From Larus michahellis (lineage: Eukaryota; Chordata; Aves; Charadriiformes; Laridae), in the NCBI RefSeq assembly GCF_964199755.1, contig NC_133899.1:4030001-4094000 (forward strand): a stretch of DNA of 64,000 nucleotides, given 5' to 3'. The notes beneath the pieces were generated by a model, which was not told where the DNA came from, made no database searches, and worked only from the letters and a program-made list of their open reading frames with translations. How positions within the stretch are numbered: position 1 is the stretch's first letter; every line of letters begins with the position of its first letter. Made by a program: the position numbers and the translations under genes. Positions 25,201 to 36,940 of the stretch are shown one piece after another.

Positions 25201-28200
25201 GAGAGAAACACCTTGCAAGGAAAACAATCACAACAAGGTGACAAAGTAAGGCCAAATAAATTACAAAAGCCTTTGATCAAGATCTAAAAAGTGCCTCCAA
25301 AAAGACTCAATTCCAAGTGACATCAGGAAAAACCTTTTAAGAATAGCAGAGCGAAATTACAAGGGCTCTTCCTCCCATCCTTCAGATGTACCTCAGGACC
25401 AAAATTAAAACCAACGAAGCTGACAGGAGGCACGCTGCCTGGAAGAGATGGTTGCTCAAATACCAAATGCCGATATGGCTTGTTCCTTGCTGATACCATA
25501 TTGGTGATATATCCCCTTGCCTCCCTTCTACGGATACACATTCATCAGCTAAAGTCACACAAGCTCCCTCTACTACTGTTCTTCAAACACGGGATAACTT
25601 TCCAAACATCTCGGTTACCTTGGCAAGCCTGCTATATAGGACCATGAATCCTTCTGAGGACTGTAGGTCTCAACTGAAGAAAGTGCCCCATTTTCATTCC
25701 TGCCACCAACAGCTACCAGCATGTCGGTAATAGCTCCCAGGTAGAAATCTACACGGCGTTGTCTCATGGAGGCAACCTGTCAAAAAAAATAACGTGCTGA
25801 CATCTTCAAACGTCTGGTGAGCAAGCTGACTTAACGTATATTCATTTCTGAAGATAGAATTTCCTCCTTCCCACTTATTTGAAAAGGAGAGCTACTGGTT
25901 TTCATCCATTATATTCATAAGATACTTATGAATGTAAGCTTTTCTGCAGTAGCATGTTACGTAGCACGCCTTTTCAAAAAAAAAAGGGGGCAACAGAAAG
26001 CATGTAAGAGACAGGTCATTCTGTAAAGGTTTGTGTTACATGGGCCTCCTTCCAAAACTCTGCAAGAAACACAAATTGGAATCACTCAGAAACACAACTG
26101 AACCACACAGTACGATTGGTTCAAAATACGGGAACAGTGTAATATTTTAAAGGTCCTGCACTGGCCGCAGGGTTTTACAGGAGGACTGGAAGTGAATAGC
26201 TTGTTCTAAGAGACATTTAGCACATAGACATTTGGCAAGTGTCAGAGACATTTTCTTTTTACATCAGAACCGTTTTTTTTTCTTTACTTAGATGTGCTAC
26301 TGCTTGAGAAAGACAAACTAAGCAATCGCGTCTGTAAGTCCAGTCTAGCATTATTCCTAAAAGTAATCTTGAGACTTGCAGATGGATGCTGACCAGGAAG
26401 TTCACAGATGAGATGCTCAATTCCCAAGTGAAGCTGAAAATCTGCCCCAAAGTCTTTTGCCGCGTGTGTAACTTAAGCATTCCCACAAAGGATTTAAGTA
26501 GCTGCTTTTTCAATTTAAATAACTCAGTTTGCCATTTGCAAGCATTGCTACATTGGCTATTTTAACAAGCCCTGTCTTTCCACCAAAAATAAGAAAACAC
26601 TTTAAACATTAAGGACTTTAAACAGAGAAATAATACAGCTTAAGTCTCACCTTTATCCACTGGTTACAGCGGGGATCATACCTATATAGGAGATTTGAAG
26701 CTGCATCCCCTCCGTTGTCTCTTGAAAAGCTGCCTCCGGCGATGAAGATGAAGCCTCCCAAGACTGCGACACAGTGGTGACTTCGCCTGGCTGGCAGAGG
26801 GGTTTCTGCTACCCAGTGCCCCTTTCTGATGTCCAAGAAGCAGGTATCATCACTCAGTTCCAGGCACCGTTCGGAAACCTCCCCGCCCACAAAAAGGAGC
26901 CTTTCCTCGCAGGTCCGCAGGGCTGTCCGCTTGTTCTGCAGCACTGGCTGAGCTGTGACGTTGTTATGGTAGTTCACCGCTTCCTCTATGAACCCCTCAC
27001 AGTTTGCTTCTTTGGGAAGAAGAGAGCAGACAGCAGGCTTGACTCGATGGAGGAGATCACTTTTAGGTATCAAGGGAAAATGAATGTTATCCAGAACCTG
27101 GTAAGCTTCGTTCTCCCTTTCCGGGTACTGGGTAAGCCACTGCAAGGCAGCCTGCAACAAGTCGTGCTCACACTCCTGCTGCACGTTGCTGCTGTCCAGG
27201 TATTGGCACAACTTCTGCAAGGAGATGTTCTGCAGGAAGTCCGGGGTGAAAGACAGCGTGCCGAAGTTCTGCAAGATGAAAGAATCAATGTAGGAGTCAA
27301 GGCGCTTCAGGTTGTAAATTGAGGCTAGCTCCTGCAGGTACAAATAGTTCTCCTCGCTGACTTCATTCTCCAGGTACTCACAACAGAAGTCGACCACCTT
27401 CCAGATCTGCAGCAGGTGAGCTGTTTCGAGCACATAGTCGATATTGCCTCCATCTAAAGACAGCTCACTGCCATAAAGGAAATCCACCACAGCCTTAAGA
27501 CCAATGTAAGAGGCTCCAAAAAGTTCAACCTCTTTTTGGTGGGCTTCTCGCATGCCAATGGTGAACATCGAGTTGAAGTAGTCACTGCAAACAGCGAGGA
27601 GGTTCCGATGGGCAGGGACTCTCTGTTCATCCACCACAAGGACAATGTCACAGAAGAGGCCTCGATGCCTCTGCTCATTCAGGCTCTGAAGAACTAGACT
27701 GGAGTGGTCATCCCACCTGTACACCTGGAATAAACAAACAGGATCAGGCAGATGTTATCTTCACCAAGATAAATTTCAGTGTGCACGAAGTGTTTTCCCA
27801 TTAGATGCAGTCCTACACGAGAGAGAAAGCTTACTTATGCTGTACATTTATAATAAATTATGACTTAGAACAGTTGGCAAGCAACATAGTGAGCCCAAGC
27901 TCCTCACCTTCACTTTGAAAGGACTATGCAGAGTTTTACTGCTTCTGCTCCCCTTTTTTATTATAATTTACTTCTGCCTCCTCCACAACGCTGCATCTAA
28001 ACCTCTTCCCAGATGATTTCTACAAGCACAATTTTCTGAAACTCTTCCACTCATTGTCCTCGAGACATCTTGCTGACACTTGCTTTCTTACTTGTCCCCC
28101 AAATGACTCCTTACAGAGTTCTTCTCAACTAGGCTGCTCGCTAAATATTGTAGTGGGAGATACACATGCAGCAAGATGACAGATTTTCATTCAGCCCATG

Positions 28201-31200
28201 TATTGTTTGGGTTAGTGCTTACTTGACAGCTACCCCCCCGCCTTAAATCTTTTCAGAAGTCTGCATTTCTGAGCTCGTTAGGGTAAAATCCCTGTCTTTC
28301 TCTCCATATTATTCCAGGCACACACACTGCATTCAAAAATAATAGCTGTTTATTCATGTGCAAAGCCACACATGTGGATAACTTATTCCCATAAGACTTT
28401 TACTTGCTTCCAGAAGCCGAGGTAGCTTTTGTTTTAATGAATACAACTAAATATTTTTCTTTTAAAGAAAGGGGAAAATGCCCTCAGAACATGGCCATTA
28501 AGTGCTCTTCTGGGATCCCTCTGGTCCAGACATTCTTCCCACCAGTTCTGTACGTGCCACAGAGCTTTTGAAGCAAAGAGTATTTGCCTCTTTCTCGCAG
28601 ACTCGCGTTACCAGTCTTAAGAAGAACCAAAATGGAAATATTTTGTTACCCCTTGAATATCCTGCAGAACACGTACTGAAGGGGCTGGTCACCCCAGTAT
28701 GTCAAGTGATGCCGCTTTTAGGACCATTCTTCCGGAGGAATGGCATGCTGGATGGTACAGTCAGTTACCTTGTGATCTCTCTTAATAAAAGCCAGGTTAA
28801 GTTAAATGCAAATACATAACTTTAATTACCAAATCCAGAACAGGCAGAGTTGCAGAGCCTGTAAGAACATGTAAGAGAAATGAAAGGAGGTGGAAAGGAA
28901 ACACATCTTTGTATCGTACCTAAGTTAGCTCTGAAGACTTCTGCTGTAGGACCCTGGGTCTTGCCCAGTTCTACACCCCCAGACTGCATTCCTACCAGTG
29001 ACACCCTGAAAAGGTGTTTCCAGCCACGTCTACATTGAAAACAGTCCCACAGATGACCTGAGGTTCCTTCAAGCCTCTCAGGCGTTCAACCTTTCCTTCA
29101 CCAAACTGTTGCTTCTCCTAGAAACCCTAACTATCTGTGGCTTTCCTCGTTTCCCAAACAGAAAGCACATGATCGTTGCTGTCTGGTTAAGCCATTAATG
29201 GGTTGGTTAAATCATGGTGAGACAATCTCTCTACCTACCTGGATGGGAAAGGTTCACCTCCTAGAGCCAAGGCTTTTCCCCTGCCTGCAACCCTCACTCG
29301 AGATATGCACTCTGTGTACACAATTTGGTAACTGTACTTTTATAGGATGAGGTAACGCACGCAGCTCACCACGGTCCAGACGTGATGGCAGCCAATCATC
29401 CTGAGCTAATACCAACCTTGGGAGCCTCACCTCCCACGTCTGCCTTTTAGCAGCCGGTGGTATAGCGACAGGCAGTCCACCAAAGACGAGACCCAAATTA
29501 ATAACCAAATGTGCTGCTCTTAGTGTGATATCCCAGTGGTTTCTTTTTAGTTTTGCTTACACTCTTTTCTAAACAATGGAGACTAAGTTGCCAAAAAGCC
29601 TTCTGTTGGAGTAACTCTGTACATGCAAGTGTACAGTTAAACCAATCTAAGTGAAGAGGCTTCGATAATTATAAGTATTCTGGGCCAAAACTCTTTAATT
29701 TGCCTTACACTCATGGCCTCACCGTATCTCTGAGCTTAAAATGGGATCTATGGCATAGACAACAAAGTAACTTCCACTGAACAATAAAACTGTCAGAGAT
29801 CTGTAACAGAAAAAAACCATGGGGTTTAAGGACTGTGAAGTTTTTAATCTTCTTTTTTCTGAGGTTGAGAAATGCTGATATCATACAGGAGCCCACACAA
29901 AGACCAGGGGATGGAGGAGGTGGGAAATACGGCAAAGGACAAAGCATACATTTGTGGCAACTCTGACAAAGGATAGTGGATGAGCAGACAATAACTAACA
30001 CCTTACAGCACCCTCTTCTGAATCATGGGGGACAGTTATTGGATTAAACCAAACCCATACTCCGTCTCGTCTCTGTAAATTGGCTGATCATTTCTCTCTA
30101 ATATTCTCTAATACCCCCATAGTGCATACAAGACTACACCCGCATATAAGATTTGCCAGAGATGCCTATTTACTCAGCTGGCTGTCGAGTCAGCAGCATA
30201 ATCCTGACCGCAAATATGCCTGACAACTTGTACTCCCAAAATCCTTGTTGCCATGTAGAACTGCCGCTACTTCAGAAATCAAGCATAACATCGTTACGTA
30301 TGGCATTGGACGGACTCGCAATACATTAACATACTGCAGCCACTTCGCAAGTTCATTCGTTCAGCGAGCAAATAACAGAAGCTGATAGCTGCACGTTTCA
30401 AAACCAAGACTAATTTTATACTAAACACAAACATCTTTCTCAAGCTATTTATATTCTGTAGAACAGCTTTAGCATTATCTACTAATTCTAAATTTAACAG
30501 ATAGTGACAGCTGCTGTCTAAGCAAGAAAATAAAACAATGCTGTCAAGTTAATTAATTTTTAATGCGATGAATTATTATTACATTCAGACTAAACCATTT
30601 AAATGGCAGACAGGATCAGCACTTAGGGAAAGAATATATTTGTAGGGATGCATTTAAAAATTAGTCCTATTTATCTTTTCTTAATTGTATCAGAGCAGTA
30701 TTTTAACTTCTTTCAGATTCAAAGATCTAATTTCTTTCAGATTGTTAATGCAGTACCACTGTTCATCAGCGATGCAAAAGAAAATGAGATCTGTCTCATT
30801 CAACTTTGAGAAGACAGATACGGGCACTGAAAAGTTTTTCTCTTCTAGCTGTTGTTGGTAGCACAAGGTACTTGCTCTGCAGCATCTGTAACCTAGTACT
30901 CGCTGTTCACTGCTATGAAACAAAGTGAACATAATAATTACAGCTGATATTAACATCTTATTAACATCTTATGACGACCTGCATAAAGAGCTACCTAAGA
31001 TCGACTTCCATGGATTCACAACTAAAATCAATGTATTTGTGCAGACAAAGATTCTATACAAAGAAAATTAACCTCAAAAACCTAAGAAAAAGTCTCGAGT
31101 TCACTGGAATAACCACTGTTTGCAGAATCAAGGCTCCCAGTTTATATAAAACAAAGACTAAATCTAAGGAATAGTCCCAGCTTTGCTCCTGTAACTAGCT

Positions 31201-31626
31201 TGGATTTTATGAGATGGATCAGTACAAAAAATTCCCCAAATAAACACATCGTATTTAATGACTGAATTTCTGGTGTAGAGAAAATACTGTGCTGCGATTA
31301 TGTGGGTTTCCTTTTTAAGTTATGAGTCATGATGAGCAGATGCCCATTCGCTGCTGCTGCTGCTTTTTTTTTTTTTAATCACTAGGAATCAACTTCTTCT
31401 ATCAAAAATATTCGAGCAGGTAGACCACCGTTTTCATGCCTCTTTTTAAGAGCTCAGAATAGTCACATTCTTCCAAACCAGCCCATCCAAAGGAGAACCT
31501 TTAACCCCCCCCTTCTTGTTTTTTCTGTAACTTGCTTTTTTGGTAGGCAACACAAAATGTACAAACCTTTGAGGATTCACTTATCTTGTGGGGACGACAA
31601 ATCCTGCTTTGCCTGGTTCCCTCCAT
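18730..31626 (-). CDS. KLHL36: Kelch-like protein 36, complete (4 coding exons)
   Basis: Coding exons on the minus strand are 31626-31567, 27724-26651, 25776-25619 and 19285-18730 (60, 1074, 158 and 556 nt), all with GT-AG borders. They sum to 615 residues plus TGA; the human protein is 616 as I recall it. In order: an N-terminal lead ([20 protein letters not shown]), BTB domain (about residues 40-150, with [19 protein letters not shown]), BACK domain (about 155-260, with [15 protein letters not shown] near its end), then six kelch repeats with paired glycines (FVGGEV, IAGGSF, AVGGRN, ISGGHD, SIGGSD, ILGGYS), and a lysine-rich tail ([17 protein letters not shown]). BTB-BACK-kelch proteins are substrate adaptors for cullin-3/RBX1 ubiquitin ligases: BTB binds CUL3 and the kelch propeller binds the substrate. 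The KLHL36 substrate is not well established. No frameshift or missing segment is seen. Confidence 0.98.
19441..19562. repeat. Imperfect tandem duplication, period 58-65 bp
   Basis: Two copies of a unit containing CAGAG(T/C)GCTAAGGTA followed by TGACAATCACTTTTTAAGG-type sequence, first from about 19465 and again from 19523. They differ at a few positions, so the duplication is not brand new. The right edge is about 160-280 bases downstream of the final coding exon acceptor in plus coordinates, i.e. inside the intron near its 3' end. Confidence 0.85.
21901..21936 (-). mobile_element. CR1 LINE 3'-end fragment
   Basis: AGAATCACAGAATAGCTTGG followed by GTTGACACCCTCCAAC matches the complement of the CR1 3' terminus. 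Only about 36 bases remain. It lies in KLHL36 intron sequence. Confidence 0.7.
24481..24509. repeat. Perfect 9-bp inverted repeat
   Basis: CCTGTGAGA, an 11-base spacer and TCTCACAGG form a simple stem-loop in KLHL36 intron sequence. Confidence 0.75.
25136..25174. repeat. Three-part inverted repeat (two competing hairpins)
   Basis: TTATCTGTATT (25136-25146) pairs perfectly with AATACAGATAA (25150-25160) over a 3-base loop. The right arm can instead pair with TTTATCTG (25167-25174) over a 5-base loop. The two structures exclude one another. It lies in KLHL36 intron sequence. Confidence 0.75.
25619..25776 (-). CDS. KLHL36: KLHL36 coding exon 3
   Basis: Acceptor TTTTTTTTGACAG then [12 protein letters not shown]; donor CCAAG|GTAACC. 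It has 158 nt, ends in phase 2, and encodes kelch repeat 3 ([20 protein letters not shown]). Confidence 0.96.
25777..26650 (-). other. KLHL36: KLHL36 intron between coding exons 2 and 3 (874 bp)
   Basis: GT-AG intron without recognisable genes or repeats. An open frame of 84 codons at 26259-26513 has no support. Confidence 0.9.
26651..27724 (-). CDS. KLHL36: KLHL36 coding exon 2 (BTB, BACK, kelch 1-2)
   Basis: Acceptor TTTATTCCAG then VYRWDDHSS; donor ATAAAG|GTGAGA. It has 1074 nt (358 codons, phase 0 both ends), residues 21-378. It carries the whole BTB and BACK domains and the first two kelch repeats. Confidence 0.98.
27725..31566 (-). other. KLHL36: KLHL36 intron between coding exons 1 and 2 (3.8 kb)
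   Basis: GT-AG intron; nothing recognisable inside. A 105-codon plus-strand frame at 28502-28819 shows no domain or conservation clue. Confidence 0.85.
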
Positions 31627-31648
31627 GACAGGCTGATCCACAGTACCT
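31567..31648 (-). CDS. KLHL36: KLHL36 first coding exon
   Basis: The acceptor CTTTGCTTTTGTTCCAG gives an exon starting at 31648 with 22 bases of 5' UTR. The ATG at 31626 opens [20 protein letters not shown], close to the human start MEASRQTRVSRPYKISESSK, and the exon ends TCAAAG|GTTTGT. Only 31567-31626 is coding. Confidence 0.93.
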
Positions 31649-31949
31649 CTGGAACAAAAGCAAAGAAAGATGTTAGCAGCATACCAATGCTTTCGGAGGG
31701 CTAAATACCATATTGTGCTGAATAAACAACACGATTGAGACCACCTGCACGCGCTAATCTGCAGCTTGAAAACGTTTGAGTTAAAAATAAAAATTCGCTG
31801 CTTGATGAAAATGGCAAGAATTCTCCTGTTATTAACGCTTGGTTGTGTCAACAAGTCGGGTATGTGCTATCATCAGACCAGCGCGTATATTATTGATGAT
31901 AAGTTATTTACTTACTGCTAGTCCTCGCTACGGCTGCCGGGGCTACCAT
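31581..31949 (-). other. Possible uORF overlapping the KLHL36 start (spliced)
   Basis: If exon 1 ends at 31916 and joins 31648, an ATG at 31949 (G at -3 and +4) opens MVAPAAVARTS, crosses the junction in frame and continues out of frame through the KLHL36 start codon to TAA at 31583-31581. That gives 33 codons in total. The sequence is directly visible; the splice pattern and translation are inferred. Confidence 0.4.
31649..31915 (-). other. KLHL36: KLHL36 5' UTR intron (267 bp)
   Basis: From the donor AGCA|GTAAGTAA at the inner edge of the CpG island to the acceptor at 31649-31650. The donor is an excellent consensus, but which exon 1 is used is inferred. Confidence 0.6.
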
Positions 31950-32540
31950 CGCTTCCCTTTCCTCGCCAGCCGGACCCCGCTTCGGAGCCCGAACCCCCCC
32001 CGGGGCCGGCGAGACCCGGCTCCGCTCCAGCGCATCCCCCGCGGGCTACATCAGCCGGAAAAAAGGTGGGGGGAAAACCAGCAAAACGGCAACAAACACC
32101 AGGAGGCGACAGCGGCGGCCGGGGGAAGGGGCCTGGCAAGCGGCTCCTCCGGCCGCTGCAGCCGCAGCGTCCCCCGCGGCGGGTTCCCGCGGGCGCTGCG
32201 TCCCTTCCCCGGGGGGAACGCGGGCAACGCCGGCTGGACGGAGCGGGGAGGGACCGCGGCGGGGCGGGGACCGGCGGCGGGGCCGGGGGAGGCGCCGCGG
32301 GGCCGGGCCGCGCCGCCGCCGCTCGCCGCGCAAATGGCGGCCGGGCACCTCGCTGCCGGGGCGGCGGCGGGGACTCCCCCCGCCTCCACCTCCAGGAGGG
32401 ATTTGGCGGGGGGGTCTTTCCCTGCCGGCAGCCGGGAAAGGTGGTGCTGGCAGGGCGAGGAGCGCAGGGCCGGGGCGCAGAGCCCGGCCGGCATCCATGG
32501 CCGTGCAGCCATCGCTACCTCTGTGTCATGGGGGTGTCAG
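31920..32540 (-). promoter_or_regulatory. KLHL36: KLHL36 CpG-island promoter and non-coding exon 1
   Basis: A dense CpG-rich block immediately upstream of the KLHL36 first coding exon, ending at a strong minus-strand donor (31915). A plus-strand AAATGGCGGC YY1-like element lies at about 32335, and there is no TATA box. The start site cannot be fixed by eye. Long open frames on both strands here are a by-product of GC richness. Confidence 0.7.
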
Positions 32541-32594
32541 AGCCAGCGCGGGACGCTTGGTGTTGTTGTGTAAAGCGGTGACAAATGTGCACAA

Positions 32595-32610
32595 TGTGTG
32601 TGTGTGTGTG
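32595..32610. repeat. (TG)n microsatellite
   Basis: Eight consecutive TG units just outside the KLHL36 CpG island. Confidence 0.85.
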
Positions 32611-33232
32611 CATGAAGGGACAGCGATAAGCCCTGTCGCCGTCTCATCTTGCTTACCTGGACGTGAAACTATCTGACCTCAAAAATGCCCAGCCCTGCAA
32701 CTGGCGCCTCTTGAGCAACGTGTGCTGCTCTAGGGCTTTTTCTCATCGATCAGGGCCCAGGAGGCTTAGAAGTTAATAAAAAGCATCTTGGTGAAGAGCA
32801 GGGCTGACAGGCCATCTCCTTGAGGGATGAAGTAAGAAGCAAAGACTCTACGCAGACTCCACTGAGTCCCATTTCGGTGCAATGGTTTTCACTAAAACAC
32901 TACAGGTAAAAAACCCCTTTGTTAAGCCAGACCTCCAGAGGCTGTCGTCAGGACAGCAGAAGCCAGCAAGATTTCCATGTGTCCAAGCTCCATCTGCTCT
33001 CACTGAGGACAGCCCAGCTTGGACACATGTCCCACACGGTGACAGGGCAGTTGTCACTGGCAGAAGAAGATGTGCACAGGGTGGATTAGCAGCAATACAA
33101 ACAAGTGGACCGTGCCAGGGCTTCCTGGGGTGGCAGCACCTTCACCTACCCCAGCTGCCATCCAGTGCTCCACTGCAGGTAACGCCTCTGGCGCTGGGGC
33201 AGTAGCATCCATCTGGCTGTGTCTGTTCTTCA
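32611..33232. other. Intergenic, nothing recognised
   Basis: Unique-looking sequence between the KLHL36 promoter and a CR1 copy. There are no supported genes. Confidence 0.6.
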
Positions 33233-33945
33233 CAAAATCATAGTATAATTTGGGTTGGAAGGGACCTTTAAAGGTCATCTAGTCCAAGCCCCCTGCAGTG
33301 AGCAGGGACATCTTCAGCTCAATCAGTTTGCTAAGAGCCTTGTCCAACCTGGCTTTGAATGTTTCCAGGGATGGGGCATCTATCACCTCTCTGGGCAACC
33401 TGTTCCAGTGTTTCACCACCTTCATTGTAAAAGATTTCTTCCTTCTATTGAGTCTAAATCTACCCTCTTTTAGTTTAAAACCATTACCCCTTGTCCTATC
33501 ACAACAGGCCCTGCTAAAATGTTTGTTCCCATCTTTCCCTTAACTCCTTTTTCAGTACTTTAAGTACTGGAAGGCTGCAATGTCCCCCCAGAGCCTTCGC
33601 TTCTCCAGGCTGAACAACCCCAACTCTCTCAGCCTGTCTGCATAGCAGAGGTGCTCCAGCCCCTGATCATCTCCATTGCCCTCCTCTGGACCTGCTCCAA
33701 CAGGTCCATGTCTTTCCTGTGCTGAGGCCCCCAGAGCTGGACGCAGTACTCCAGGTGGGGTCTCATAAGAGCAGATAGAGGGGCAGAATCCCCTCCCTCA
33801 CCCTGCTGGCCACGCTGCCTTTGATGCAGCCCAGGATACTGTTGGCTTTCTGGGCTGCGAGTGCACGTTGCCGGGTCGTGCCCAGCTTTTCATCCACCAG
33901 TACCCCCAAGTCCTTGGTTGTACTGCTCTTCTTCAGCCACCCCAG
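33233..33945 (-). mobile_element. CR1 LINE, about 0.7 kb of 3' region
   Basis: Minus-orientation CR1: it opens with AATCATAGTATAATTTGGG and TTGGAAGGGACC, the complement of the 3' end. It continues through GCAACCTGTTCCAGTG, CTTCTCCAGGCTGAACAACC, ATTGCCCTCCTCTGGACCTG and CAGTACTCCAGGTGGGGTCT, and stops after CCCAAGTCCTTGG. It is 5' truncated, with no intact reverse-transcriptase frame. The short open frames inside are repeat shadows. Confidence 0.95.
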
Positions 33946-36038
33946 AGAAACCAGAGATGATGATGATGGGTTTTTACCAATCTAATTGATTATTTAGTCC
34001 AAAAATGAGAAGCATTTTTTGCTAGCTTTGGTCTCCTCTATAGCCCTTGTGACAATGGGGACCCAGGATAAAGACCAGCAATTCCTGGACTCTCTCAGTA
34101 GACTAACTACTTTGGTGACAACCCTATTGCGACCTGTGATCTGCAAATTTACAGCAGTCTTCTCCTGAAAGAGGGTATTGTTCTCTCCATTATTTTCTCT
34201 GCTCCTGCACAGAAAAGACAGAGATAGAGAAGCAGGATTGGGGACAGCCACATAGAAAGACCAGAAAAGAAGCCAAAAGGTGTGATGGCAAAGAGCCACG
34301 GGAGCAAGGCACTAGCAATATATTCTAGGAGAAGAGCTAAGCCTCCTGTGGAACCACGGCTCTGCAGAGCCATCCTGTTTGCTCTGCTCCCTCTACCCAT
34401 TCTGAGGCCCTTCTTGAACCTCACTAGTACAGTCCAGACAGCTGAAGGTCAGTCCAGATATCCAAGACTTCATGCTTGCTGGAGATACTTTTTTGAGGAA
34501 GTCCAAGTCTTTTAAGTCCTCTCACTTTCTCTGTTGTCTGTGCTTCCTCTCTGAGGACTCCTGTGAGATGGACAGATGCTTCTGCCAGGCCAGTGACATC
34601 TTCCTGCACAGCATGAAAAGACCCGTGTGCAGAAGGTGGAGGTCTCAAAACTCCCATACGAAAAGCAAACCAGAGCTCACTGAAGCCAGACAAGTAGGTA
34701 TTTTCCTCTCTCCAATTACAGCCTGATGAAACCGAGCACTAAATTTATTCCTCCACGTGTGAAAAGAAAAAATCCGTAAAAATATGTCAAAGACAAGGAA
34801 GAGAAGCAAAGAGAGGAGGTCTGATCCCATGAAGGCGTCAGACGTTTCTGAGGCTTGAATCTGGCACTTAGAAGTGTGAGGCATGAAGATACTGATGACT
34901 ATAATTCAAGCGCTCCAGCCACTGGGTCACAGAGACCTAAACAAAGTTGAGGTTTTCTCCTCTAACATCAGGAGCTGAGGAACAAGCTTGAAGAGACAAG
35001 GACAACCAGCAGTTGTTACAGGTCTAAACAGCAGCAAAGTAGTGCCAAAGGATGATAAATGCAGACTATGAAAAAAAGTATTTTTATGAGCAGATAATGA
35101 TCAGCATAAAGGCTTTTAAAAAAGAAAAATTGTTCCTAAAGACAGTTCCAAAAGAAAATCAATAGAAATTCAGAACTATTAACGTGTGATTATATTATCA
35201 TCTAGAGCCTGCAGTCTACAGAGATATTGAGTGTGATTCACCCAGATGCCGTGTCCTGCACTTACACTGACTTCAGAAATATTTCTCTCTTCCCTATGAC
35301 CTCACCTACATCCCAGAGATGCACTGCAGCAATACGCTCATGTTTTGGGCCCTGATGCTACAGGGAACCTCCCGTCATTCAGGGCTTACTCTGGAAGAAG
35401 CTGCACGCAGGATTAGGGCTTCATATTGTATGGCAGTAAATGATGTACCTTACAATTAGCACATGCTCTGGTGATCTTGTTCCTTGAGATGTCTGAAAAC
35501 GCTGAGTACCTGTGTGTGGTAATAAGGTTTCTCACCGTTCTGACTTCATGTTTACAATGTATTGACGTGAAATAGATAACGAACATCCCACTGTAAACTT
35601 TAAAAGAAACAAAATGTGATACTTTTTATCATGAAGTGTAGTTTTTATTAAATTTGCAGTATCCAGACCCCCGGCATTAGGGTAGAAACCCACTAATATG
35701 CACAAGGACTAGTATTTAAAACTCCGGTCCTGGGGCACAACATCTGCTGATGTTTATTTCAGGCTGAGTTCTGCAAAGCGAAGGACCTGACTCTATTTCT
35801 GTGGACATAGGACTGAAGTGCAATCTTACAGACAACCCTTATCCTTTTGCCTAAAACCCAGCATATCTCATTAGCGTACTGACTACACATTAGCAGTGCT
35901 GGAAGGGCGGCCCGGTAGGGGGAGATCGCTCCATCTGAAACGGGGTAAAACACACACAGGGACACCTACACGCAGGCACCCAGCGCCTGCACACACACCT
36001 GAACCGGCAGCGAGCTGTCACCACTCAAAGTCACCCCC
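33946..36038. other. Intergenic between KLHL36 and COTL1
   Basis: No supported gene or named repeat. It becomes GC-rich at its right edge as it enters the COTL1 island. Candidate regulatory sequence between divergent promoters cannot be judged without conservation data. Confidence 0.6.
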
Positions 36039-36940
36039 ACAGACCCCCTTAGAGGTCTGGGCCAGCCCGCAGGGATGGAGACGGCAGCGGTCCCAGCTCC
36101 CACCCGCGGCCGCGGGGGCGATGCTCCCGGCCGGCGGCCTCACACGCAGCGGGGCGCTTTACCCGGCTCCTGCCCTTGCCCCGGCCGGCGCGGCCGGCGC
36201 AGCCCCGCATCCCGGCCTCCAGCCCCCCGTCCGGAGCCGGTCCCTCGCCTTCCCCTCGCCTTCCCCTCGCCTACCTGCTCTCCGTCCTCCGGCTCGGCTA
36301 CCTCCCGTGCGCCCGGCCCTGCTCCCGGCCCCGCCGCGCAGGCAGCGGCTGCTCCATCTTGCGCATCGCTTCTCCTTCCTTCCTCCTCCCGCCCGTCGGG
36401 GGCTGGAAAAACATCGGGAGGGGGGGGCTGGAAAAATATCGGCGGCCGAAAACAGCATCACTGCGGAGGGCCCTCCGCGCCGGGACCAGCCCCTCGCCCC
36501 CCTGCCCGGGCAGCGCCCTGGCTTTGCATCCTCAAGACAGGTGTCCCCCCCTCTCCCTCCCGGTTGTTCCCCTCCCCCCGCCTTCGTCCCCGGGCTATTG
36601 CATCACCCCGAAACCCCCTCGCCGGGGCCGGGAGGGGCGGGCGGGGGCAGGCTCAGCGCAGGCGGCCGAGCCATTGGCAGCCGGCGGCGGGGCGGGGGCG
36701 GGCGGCGGGCGGCAGCGCGCTCGGCACTGCGCGGCGCGGTGCGGCAGCGGCAGCAGCAGCGGATCCCCCCACCCAGCTCCGCGCCGCTCCGCGCTCCCCC
36801 CCCCTCCCCCCAACCCCCCCGGCCTCCCCGGCCGGCCGCCCCCATGGCCACCAAAATCGACAAGGAGGCGTGCAGGGAGGCGTACAACCTCGTCAGGGAC
36901 GATGCCACCGAGGTGAACTGGTAGGTGGCCCCCGGCATCT
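36039..36940 (+). promoter_or_regulatory. COTL1: COTL1 CpG-island promoter
   Basis: A dense CpG block leading into COTL1 exon 1. About 170 bases before the ATG is CCATTGG (36671-36677), an inverted CCAAT box of NF-Y type, followed by GGGGCGGGGGCGGGCGG GC boxes (about 36688-36705). I infer transcription begins downstream of these, roughly 36720-36790. There is no TATA box. A 25-base-period tandem duplication (GGCTGGAAAAA(C/T)ATCGG) lies at 36399-36442. Confidence 0.75.
36844..36920 (+). CDS. COTL1: COTL1 coding exon 1
   Basis: The ATG at 36844 matches the family start. The exon ends GAACTG|GTAGGT in phase 2, splitting the tryptophan codon (TG|G). The frame stays open upstream of the ATG through the GC-rich 5' region, so the start is chosen by homology. 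Confidence 0.97.

Larger units (their letters stand above)
19286..25618 (-). other. KLHL36: KLHL36 intron between coding exons 3 and 4 (6.3 kb)
   Basis: No exon or named gene was recognised inside. Contents noted: an imperfect tandem duplication at 19441-19562, a small 23-base-period duplication at 19980-20016, a CR1 3' fragment at 21901-21936, and perfect hairpins at 24481-24509 and 25136-25174. Confidence 0.85.

Noticed and set aside
31839..32581. Several long open frames on both strands in the KLHL36 CpG island
   Set aside because: Overlapping GC-rich shadows in different frames with no homology.
33255..33543. Open frames of 72 and 81 codons
   Set aside because: Antisense translation of the 33.2-33.9 kb CR1 copy.
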